Below are positions 14,914-21,430 of a stretch of 44,696 bases of DNA, one piece after another. Source of the stretch: Candidatus Omnitrophota bacterium. Its GTDB lineage: Bacteria > Omnitrophota > Gorgyraeia > Gygaellales > Profunditerraquicolaceae. The notes beneath the pieces are model-generated. The model saw only the letters and a program-made list of their open reading frames with translations, was not told the origin of the DNA and made no database searches. The position numbers were made by a program, and so were the translations under genes. Where the stretch lies: positions 1 through 44,696 of the forward strand of contig JAQTQJ010000013.1 in NCBI GenBank assembly GCA_028712255.1. Direction: 5' to 3'. Position 1 is the stretch's first letter; every line of letters begins with the position of its first letter.

Positions 14914-15996
14914 ATGAGCAGGCAAAATTATAGAGGGATAATCCAAAAGTACAAAAAGTTTTTACCGGTAAGCAACAAAACCCCGGTAATAACCTTAAAC
15001 GAAGGCAGTACTCCATTAATTTATGCTAAATATCTAAGTAAGCTAGTAGGAGATCATGTAGAAGTCTACTTAAAATATGAAGGTTCCAACCCTACAGGAT
15101 CATTTAAAGACCGCGGAATGACTTTGGCTATCTCAAAGGCCTGTGAAGAAAATGCTACTGCGGTTATGTGCGCTTCTACTGGGAATACATCCGCCTCTGC
15201 AGCTGCCTATGCCGCTTGTGCCGGGATAAAATGCATTGTTCTCATCCCAAGCGGCGCAATCGCATTGGGCAAACTCAGCCAAGCGTTAATTCATGGGGCA
15301 AAAGTTTTAGCAATTAAAGGAAATTTTGATGCGGCATTAGATCTGGCCAGGGAAATTACTAAACAATACCCAATAGTATTAGTAAATTCCTTAAATCCAT
15401 ACCGCATCCAAGGGCAAAAAACTGCCAGTTTTGAAATATGCGACTATCTTGGTGATGCTCCAGATTTCCAAATCATACCAGTAGGCAATGCAGGCAATAT
15501 TACCGCTTATTGGAAAGGATATAAAGAATACAAAGATCAAGGCTTAAGTAAAAAACTGCCAGTTATGCTAGGTTTTCAAGCAGCAGGAGCTGCGCCCATT
15601 GTCAAAAGAAAACCGATTAAGAATCCGCAGACTTTGGCTACAGCAATCCGTATTGGAAACCCTGCAAGCTGGAAAAATGCAGAGCAAGCCCGTGATGAAT
15701 CCGGCGGATTAATTGACATGGTTTCAGATAAACAAATAGTTGCGGCCTATAAAATATTGGCTGAGAAAGAAGGAGTATTTGCTGAACCGGCTTCTGCCGC
15801 TTCAATTGCCGGGCTTTTCAAATTAATAAAAAATGGTTATTTTAAACACAGCTTAGCTAAGCATCAAAAAATTCGTATTGCCTGTATTCTAACAGGACAT
15901 GGCCTAAAAGACCCTGAAAGGGCAATTAAAACAGTTAGACCTCCTAAGCTTATGCGTGCAGATTTAAAAGCTATAATTAAAGAAATTGGTTACTAA
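14914..15996 (+). CDS. thrC: Threonine synthase
   Basis: Converts O-phosphohomoserine to threonine using pyridoxal phosphate. 360 residues. The PLP lysine is K65 in PTGSFKDRGM. CASTGNTSASAAAYAA binds the cofactor phosphate region, and VGNAGNITAYWKG and EPASAASIAGL are further family blocks. The short length is that of the hom-linked bacterial form rather than the longer yeast/E. coli form. Its ATG follows the hom stop codon directly. Its substrate requires a homoserine kinase; no classical GHMP-type thrB is in the window, but an iPGM-like candidate is at 17221. Confidence 0.96.
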   Translation: MSRQNYRGIIQKYKKFLPVSNKTPVITLNEGSTPLIYAKYLSKLVGDHVEVYLKYEGSNPTGSFKDRGMTLAISKACEENATAVMCASTGNTSASAAAYAACAGIKCIVLIPSGAIALGKLSQALIHGAKVLAIKGNFDAALDLAREITKQYPIVLVNSLNPYRIQGQKTASFEICDYLGDAPDFQIIPVGNAGNITAYWKGYKEYKDQGLSKKLPVMLGFQAAGAAPIVKRKPIKNPQTLATAIRIGNPASWKNAEQARDESGGLIDMVSDKQIVAAYKILAEKEGVFAEPASAASIAGLFKLIKNGYFKHSLAKHQKIRIACILTGHGLKDPERAIKTVRPPKLMRADLKAIIKEIGY

Positions 15997-16645
15997 TAAA
16001 AAAATTCTTATCACAGCCGGACCAACATGGGTTGCTATAGACAAAACCAGAGTAATCAGTAATATTGCCTCCGGCCAAACTGGATTTATTTTGGCTGAGA
16101 AATTAAAAAAGCTTGGCGTTAAAGTTACATTGCTATTGGGCCCAGGAAATTTTTACGGTTGTCAAACCGGCATAAGAGTAATAAGATTCAAATATTTTTC
16201 TGAATTGGCACAGCTCATGGATAGAGAGCTAAGGAATGGAAAATTTACGGCGGTTATTCATACTGCGGCGGTTTCAGATTATCGGACTAAAAAAATAATC
16301 CAATGCAAAGTCAGCTCGCTTCGTAAAAGTTGGAAGCTAAATTTAGTTCCAACAGAAAAACTGATCAACAACTTAAAAATTTATCAACCACAATTATTTA
16401 CGGTAGGCTTTAAATTTGAACCAAATACAAATAAAAATAAATTAATAGAAAAGGGCAGAATCTTGCAGGAGCAGGCAAATTTAAACCTGGTAGTGGCAAA
16501 TTCTGACAAAAATAGTGGTTACCAAGCTTACATTTTAGACAAACAGGATAATTATGGCCCTTTCTTAACTAAAACAAAGATGGCAATTTATTTATCCAAC
16601 TTGATAAAGAATAAATTACTAGTTAAGAATCAACGCCAACCTTAG
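15986..16645 (+). CDS. coaB: Phosphopantothenate-cysteine ligase (CoaB domain only)
   Basis: CoaB couples 4'-phosphopantothenate to cysteine in CoA synthesis. The 219 residues begin KILITAGPTWVAIDKTRVISN and include ASGQTGFILAEKL, VIHTAAVSDY and LVVANS, typical of the C-terminal half of bacterial CoaBC. The N-terminal flavoprotein decarboxylase CoaC, usually fused, is absent, so it must be separate or fused elsewhere. The best start is a TTG at 15986, overlapping thrC by 11 nt; no ATG is available near the family's N-terminus. It is an odd guest inside a threonine operon. Confidence 0.88.
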   Translation: MVTNKKILITAGPTWVAIDKTRVISNIASGQTGFILAEKLKKLGVKVTLLLGPGNFYGCQTGIRVIRFKYFSELAQLMDRELRNGKFTAVIHTAAVSDYRTKKIIQCKVSSLRKSWKLNLVPTEKLINNLKIYQPQLFTVGFKFEPNTNKNKLIEKGRILQEQANLNLVVANSDKNSGYQAYILDKQDNYGPFLTKTKMAIYLSNLIKNKLLVKNQRQP

Positions 16646-16662
16646 AAGAAAGGGAGCCAATA

Positions 16663-17199
16663 ATGAAAAAAATACCTATTAATTTCGCAACTGTAACAAT
16701 AACTATAGTTGTATTATTTATCACTATCTATTTAGCAATTGTTTTAATGCATAGTGCAGTTGCTGCTAACTGGACAAAATTAGAGAACCAGCTACAGAGG
16801 AGAAATGAGATTATCCTTAACTTGACAAATAACGTAAAAGGTTACGCGCTACAAGAAAAGGCTACTTTTGAAGATATTAACCATGCGCGCTTGCAATGGG
16901 AAAAAGCTACTTCTGCGGAAGAAAAAATCAGATCACTACCTGATATTGACCGTGGATTAGCAAAGTTACTTTTAGCATCTAAAAATTATCCTGACCTAAA
17001 AACGGATCAAACTTTTCTTAGCCTTACGAATAAGCTATCAAATGTAGAAAATAATATCGCAATTGAAAGGCCACGCTATAATCGAATCGCAAAAATTTAT
17101 AATATTATAGCAAAAAACTTTCCAGGAAATCTCATTAGAGGAACACTCGGTTACAAAACAGCCGGTGAATATTTTAAAGCGAAAGAGAAACATAAATAA
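16663..17199 (+). CDS. lemA: LemA family protein
   Basis: 178 residues: an N-terminal membrane helix (about 9-33) followed by a long helical domain with LENQLQRRNEIILNLTNNVK, FEDINHAR, NYPDLKTDQTFLSL and LSNVENNIAIERPRYN, the hallmarks of LemA. The protein is anchored by its N-terminus. Family function is poorly understood. A GGGAG Shine-Dalgarno precedes the ATG. It sits between coaB and the iPGM-like gene without an obvious pathway link. Confidence 0.9.
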   Translation: MKKIPINFATVTITIVVLFITIYLAIVLMHSAVAANWTKLENQLQRRNEIILNLTNNVKGYALQEKATFEDINHARLQWEKATSAEEKIRSLPDIDRGLAKLLLASKNYPDLKTDQTFLSLTNKLSNVENNIAIERPRYNRIAKIYNIIAKNFPGNLIRGTLGYKTAGEYFKAKEKHK

Positions 17200-17220
17200 T
17201 TTTTTAAAATAGGACAACCT

Positions 17221-18432
17221 ATGACAAAATACATCGTGCTAGTTGCTGATGGCATGGCAGATTACCCCATAGAGGAACTAGGTATGCGCACGCCTTTAGA
17301 AGCCGCACGCACACCAAATATGGATTTTATCGCCAAACACGGCATACTGGGGCTTGCTAAAACTATCCCAGAAAAAATGACTCCGGCTTCCGATGTTGCC
17401 AATCTTTCTATTCTAGGATATGACCCGCAAAAATATTATTCCGGAAGAGGCCCGCTGGAAGCAGCAAATTTGGGTATTGAGTTAGAAGATGATGACGTTG
17501 CTTTCCGCTGTAACTTGATTACAGCATCCGGTGACACCTTACTTGATTACAGCGCCGGACACATTAAATCGACAGAAGCTGAAAAACTAATTAAGATTCT
17601 CGATCAAAAATTAGGTACTAACAAAATACGCTTTTTTAACGGGATAAGCTATCGGCATTTACTTTTAGTTAAACGCGGTTCCGATTTAAAACTACAAGAT
17701 TTAAAATGCCTGCCTCCACATGATATCGCAGGACAAAGCATAAACAGAAACTTCCCTAAAGGAGATAATGCACAGCTAATTATTAAACTTATGCAGGATT
17801 CCCGGCAGATACTGGAAGAGCACGAGATCAATCACGTACGACTGGATTTAAAAGAGAACCCGGCAAATATGATCTGGTTATGGGGCCAAGGTAAGAAACC
17901 GGCTATACCTAAATTCATTGATAAATTCGGCCTGTCGGGAAGCGTAATTTCAGCTGTAGATTTAATCAAAGGATTAGGGCGTATATTAGGGCTCGAAGTC
18001 ATCGATGTCCCGGGTGCCACTGGTTATTATGATACCAACTACCAAGGGAAAGCTGATGCTGCAGTTGCCTCTTTAGAGAAAAATAACTTTGTTTTTGTCC
18101 ATGTAGAAGCTCCGGATGAAGCAGGACATAATGGAGACTTAAGGGAAAAACTTACGGCAATAGAGAGATTTGATCAAATAATAGTAGGATCGCTCCTGGA
18201 GTATTGTAAAAATAAAAATGATTTCCGGATCATGGTTTTGCCGGACCATGCCACTCCGGTTTCTCTTAAGACACATACCCCAGATGCAATCCCATTTGAA
18301 ATCTACGGTAAGGATATTCCCGCAGGAAATTTTCTTAATTACAGTGAAAAGGAAGCGCAGAAATCCCAGCTTTATTTTGAACATGGATTTCAACTTATGG
18401 AACATCTTATTTCCAGCACCCCGCGCTTATAA
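17221..18432 (+). CDS. apgM: iPGM-like phosphotransferase: ApgM-type phosphoglycerate mutase or proposed homoserine kinase
   Basis: 403 residues of the archaeal-type, cofactor-independent phosphoglycerate mutase family in the alkaline phosphatase superfamily. VADGMADYPI, the nucleophile-Ser region TPASDVANLSILGYDP, YSGRGPLEAANLGI, HVEAPDEAGHNGD and LPDHATPV supply the metal ligands and catalytic Ser. Members of this family found with hom and thrC have been proposed to act as homoserine kinase where thrB is missing. Here hom and thrC are upstream, lysC is directly downstream, and no thrB is present, which supports that reading. Sequence alone does not exclude phosphoglycerate mutase. The last codons lie inside the repeat shared with the groEL leader. 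Confidence 0.9.
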   Translation: MTKYIVLVADGMADYPIEELGMRTPLEAARTPNMDFIAKHGILGLAKTIPEKMTPASDVANLSILGYDPQKYYSGRGPLEAANLGIELEDDDVAFRCNLITASGDTLLDYSAGHIKSTEAEKLIKILDQKLGTNKIRFFNGISYRHLLLVKRGSDLKLQDLKCLPPHDIAGQSINRNFPKGDNAQLIIKLMQDSRQILEEHEINHVRLDLKENPANMIWLWGQGKKPAIPKFIDKFGLSGSVISAVDLIKGLGRILGLEVIDVPGATGYYDTNYQGKADAAVASLEKNNFVFVHVEAPDEAGHNGDLREKLTAIERFDQIIVGSLLEYCKNKNDFRIMVLPDHATPVSLKTHTPDAIPFEIYGKDIPAGNFLNYSEKEAQKSQLYFEHGFQLMEHLISSTPRL

Positions 18433-18466
18433 GGTATTGCGCGGGTGTGCCCTGGTGGGCAAGGAG
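18418..18466 (+). promoter_or_regulatory. Double-hairpin leader abutting the lysC Shine-Dalgarno (copy 1)
   Basis: Hairpin 1 has arms CCCGCGC and GCGCGGG around a 12-nt loop. Hairpin 2 is TGCCC-TGGT-GGGCA and directly touches AAGGAG, 9 nt before the lysC ATG. Forty-six of 49 positions match the groEL leader at 28656. The first hairpin overlaps the end of the apgM-like gene, which contributes its last codons and stop. It may be a translational or stability control element. Confidence 0.7.
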
Positions 18467-18474
18467 AGTAAACA

Positions 18475-19695
18475 ATGCATAAAGGTTTAGTTGTGCAAAA
18501 ATACGGCGGTTCATCTGTAGCTAATGTCGAGCGTATTCAAAAAGTCGCTCAAAGAGTAGTTGACTACAGTAAAAAAGGATACCAGCTAGTAGTTGTGGTT
18601 TCAGCCTTAGGTGACACTACCGATGAATTAATTGAACTGGCAGATAAAATTAACCCTAAGCCCTCAGAGAGAGAAATGGACATGCTATTGTCAACCGGAG
18701 AACAAATTTCTGTTGCTCTCTTAGCCATGGCTATCCACAAACTAAAATCTCAAGCAATCTCATTCACCGGTTCTCAGGTCGGTATTATTACCGATACCAG
18801 TCATACACGAGCCAGAATCCAAAAAATAAACGGCGATAAAATTAAAGAAGAACTAAAAAAAGGAAACATTGTTATCGTAGCGGGCTTTCAGGGAGTGACT
18901 CTAAACCAGGATATTACTACTTTAGGCCGCGGCGGATCAGACTTAACTGCAGTTGCCCTTGCCAAAGAACTCGGAGCAGATTCCTGTGAAATCTATACGG
19001 ATGTAGAGGGTATCTATACCACAGACCCACGAATTGAGCCTCATGCAAAAAAAATCAAAGAGATTACTTATGATGAAATGCTTGAGATGGCCTCATTAGG
19101 CGCCCAGGTAATGCAAGCCCGTTCTATTGAAGTAGCAAAAAAATTCGATGTACCATTGCATGTGCGTTCATCATTTAGCAATAACAGCGGAACGATGATT
19201 ATTAAGGAGGTAAAAAATATGGAAGATGTAGTAGTTAGCGGCATAACTTTAAATAAAAATGATGCAAAAATCACTCTTTGCGAGGTTCCTGATAAACCGG
19301 GGGTAGCGGTCAAATTATTCAAAGATCTGGCAACTGCCGGAGTCAGCGTTGACATGATCGTGCAAAACGTAAGCCATACACGTCAAACAGATATATCTTT
19401 TACTATTGCAAAAATCGATTCTAGTAAAGCCGGCCGCATTACTAAAGCCGTAGCAAAAAAAATTGGCGCAGGAGAAGTTTTGCTTGACGAAGACATTGCC
19501 CGCGTTTCTATCGTAGGTGTAGGAATGAAATCGCACCATGGCGTTGCAGCCAAAATGTTTGGTGTTTTAGCAGATAATAAAATTAATATCGAAATGATCT
19601 CTACCTCCGATATCAGTATATCCTGTATCATCAAGAAGAAAAATGCAGAGATTGCGGTAAAAAAATTACATGAAGAATTTGGCCTAAACAAATAA
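18475..19695 (+). CDS. lysC: Aspartate kinase
   Basis: Phosphorylates aspartate, the first step towards lysine, threonine and methionine. 406 residues. The kinase domain starts VVQKYGGSSVANVERIQ and includes STGEQISVALLA, GFQGVTLNQDITTLGRGGSDLTAVALA and YTDVEGIYTTDPRI. Two ACT domains occupy about residues 265-406 (CEVPDKPGVAVKLFKDL and VSIVGVGMKSHHGVAAKMF) and usually mediate feedback by lysine or threonine. Translation is preceded by a double-hairpin leader with AAGGAG. An in-frame AAGGAGG-N8-ATG inside the gene (19204-19221) could produce a separate regulatory subunit. Confidence 0.97.
   Translation: MHKGLVVQKYGGSSVANVERIQKVAQRVVDYSKKGYQLVVVVSALGDTTDELIELADKINPKPSEREMDMLLSTGEQISVALLAMAIHKLKSQAISFTGSQVGIITDTSHTRARIQKINGDKIKEELKKGNIVIVAGFQGVTLNQDITTLGRGGSDLTAVALAKELGADSCEIYTDVEGIYTTDPRIEPHAKKIKEITYDEMLEMASLGAQVMQARSIEVAKKFDVPLHVRSSFSNNSGTMIIKEVKNMEDVVVSGITLNKNDAKITLCEVPDKPGVAVKLFKDLATAGVSVDMIVQNVSHTRQTDISFTIAKIDSSKAGRITKAVAKKIGAGEVLLDEDIARVSIVGVGMKSHHGVAAKMFGVLADNKINIEMISTSDISISCIIKKKNAEIAVKKLHEEFGLNK
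19204..19221 (+). promoter_or_regulatory. Internal ribosome-binding site and in-frame ATG within lysC
   Basis: AAGGAGG at 19204-19210 is followed after 8 nt by ATG at 19219, in frame at codon 249. It lies exactly between the kinase domain and the ACT domains. Initiation here would give a 158-residue protein made of the two ACT domains, as known for the aspartokinase beta subunits of Bacillus and Corynebacterium. Confidence 0.7.
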
Positions 19696-19704
19696 GGGGT
19701 AATT

Positions 19705-21273
19705 ATGAAAAAAATAAAATTATACGATACCACATTGCGTGATGGTTCTCAGGCAGAAGGAATATCTTATTCAGTAATGGATAAAATACGTATTGCCGAA
19801 GAACTGGATAAATTTGGTATTCATTTTATTGAAGGCGGCTGGCCAGGCTCTAACCCCAAAGACAGGGAATTCTTTGAAAAAATAAGTAAAGCCAAGCTTA
19901 AAAACTCAAAAATTGCCGCTTTTAGCATGACCCGCAGGCCAAATATTAAAACTTCGCAAGATACCAATATTGCCGCGCTTTTAAAATCAGGGGCGCAAGT
20001 AATTACTATTGTAGGCAAAACCTGGGATTTCCATGTAACTGAAGTTTTAAAAACTACCCTTGATGAAAATCTGAAAATGATTAAAGATACTGTCAGCTTC
20101 CTGGTTAAAAAGGGTTTTATTGTATTTTATGATGCAGAGCATTTTTTTGACGCCTACAAAGCTAACCAAAATTACGCTTTAAAAACTTTAATTGCTGCTC
20201 AAGACGCAAAAGCAAGCACCATCTGTCTTTGCGATACTAATGGCGGTTCACTACCAAGCCAAATTACGGCTACGATAAAAGAAATTAAACACAAGATTAA
20301 AGTTGACTTAGGAATCCACTGCCATAATGACGCAGGAGTTGCGATTGCTAATTCCCTGGCGGCTATCGAAGCCGGGGCAAATATTGTTCAGGGCACGATT
20401 AACGGGTATGGAGAGAGATGCGGCAATGCCGATTTAATCCCAATCATCGCAAATTTAAAAACTAAATTAGATATTAATTGCATACCTGATACTCAATTAA
20501 AACAACTAACACATCTCTCACATTTTGTCAGTGAAATCAGTAACATGCGTCTGAAAAATGAACAGCCTTTTGTAGGAGATTCTGCTTTTGCGCATAAGGG
20601 CGGGATGCATATTAACGCGATAATGAAAAATCCAAAAACTTATGAGCATATCGACCCGTCTTTAGTAGGAAATCGGCGCAGAATTTTAGTCTCGGAATTA
20701 GGAGGCAAAACCGGTATTTTATTAAGAGCTAAGGATTTAAACTATGATTTAAGCAAAGGGGATAAGCAAACTAAAAAAATCCTGGAATTAGTGCAAACCT
20801 TAGAGCATAAAGGTTTTCAATTCGAAGCTGCTGAAGCATCTTTTCAAGTATTAATGCAGAGGGCGTTAAAGAAATTTGATAATTTCTTTGAGCTTGAAGG
20901 TTTTAGGGTAGTGGTTGAAAAAATCCAGGATAAGAAGATTACATCGGAAGCAATCATTAAATTAAAAGTAAACGGGGTTAAGGAACATACCGCCGCAGAA
21001 GGCGACGGCCCAATAAACGCATTGGACAATGCCCTGCGTAAAGCGCTTAAAGATTTTTACCCTACCCTTGCCAAAATGCATCTATCTGATTTTAAAGTGC
21101 GTGTTCTGGATGAAAAAGCCGGCACTGCTACCCCTGTACGCGTTTTAATTCAATCGCAGGACACAGATGATGTCTGGAATACAATCGGTGTACATGAAAA
21201 CATAATTGAAGCCAGCTGGCAGGCCCTGGTAGATAGTATTGAGTACAAACTATTAAAAGACAATGTTAAATAA
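19705..21273 (+). CDS. cimA: (R)-citramalate synthase
   Basis: Condenses pyruvate and acetyl-CoA into citramalate, the start of a threonine-independent route to 2-oxobutyrate and isoleucine. 522 residues of the HMGL/2-isopropylmalate synthase family. The TIM barrel starts IKLYDTTLRDGSQAEGISYS and includes FIEGGWPGSNPKD, LCDTNGGSLP, LGIHCHNDAGVAIANSLAAIEAGA and VQGTINGYGERCGNADL; a LeuA-type regulatory domain follows (about 380-520). The GGWPGSNPKD and FFDAYKAN blocks favour CimA over LeuA or homocitrate synthase. AGGGG precedes the ATG, and lysC ends 9 nt upstream. Confidence 0.95.
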   Translation: MKKIKLYDTTLRDGSQAEGISYSVMDKIRIAEELDKFGIHFIEGGWPGSNPKDREFFEKISKAKLKNSKIAAFSMTRRPNIKTSQDTNIAALLKSGAQVITIVGKTWDFHVTEVLKTTLDENLKMIKDTVSFLVKKGFIVFYDAEHFFDAYKANQNYALKTLIAAQDAKASTICLCDTNGGSLPSQITATIKEIKHKIKVDLGIHCHNDAGVAIANSLAAIEAGANIVQGTINGYGERCGNADLIPIIANLKTKLDINCIPDTQLKQLTHLSHFVSEISNMRLKNEQPFVGDSAFAHKGGMHINAIMKNPKTYEHIDPSLVGNRRRILVSELGGKTGILLRAKDLNYDLSKGDKQTKKILELVQTLEHKGFQFEAAEASFQVLMQRALKKFDNFFELEGFRVVVEKIQDKKITSEAIIKLKVNGVKEHTAAEGDGPINALDNALRKALKDFYPTLAKMHLSDFKVRVLDEKAGTATPVRVLIQSQDTDDVWNTIGVHENIIEASWQALVDSIEYKLLKDNVK

Positions 21274-21409
21274 AAAACTAAAGAATTTCAAAATTATTGG
21301 CATAAGCCTAGCGATTATTCTTATTCTACTGTTAATAATTGGCTACAGGCTAGGTTACAAAAAAGATATAGAAAAGATAGCTGCTAACCCGGCTCAAAAT
21401 AATCCCTAA
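21263..21409 (+). CDS. 48-residue single-pass membrane microprotein, unknown
   Basis: An ATG overlapping the end of cimA by 11 nt opens a 48-codon frame: a basic N-terminus (MLNKKLKNFK), a strongly hydrophobic helix at about residues 11-27 (IIGISLAIILILLLIIG), then a basic and polar tail ending in NPAQNNP. The layout is that of a small inner-membrane protein with its N-terminus inside. I do not recognise a family. It fills almost the whole 157-nt gap between cimA and valS. No strong Shine-Dalgarno is visible, so translation would have to be coupled to cimA. Confidence 0.5.
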   Translation: MLNKKLKNFKIIGISLAIILILLLIIGYRLGYKKDIEKIAANPAQNNP

Positions 21410-21430
21410 CTTAAAAATACCCCACAATAC

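Noticed and set aside
18418-18474. Lysine riboswitch controlling lysC
   Set aside because: The region before lysC is only about 42 nt beyond the upstream gene, far too short for that riboswitch, and the same sequence occurs before groEL.
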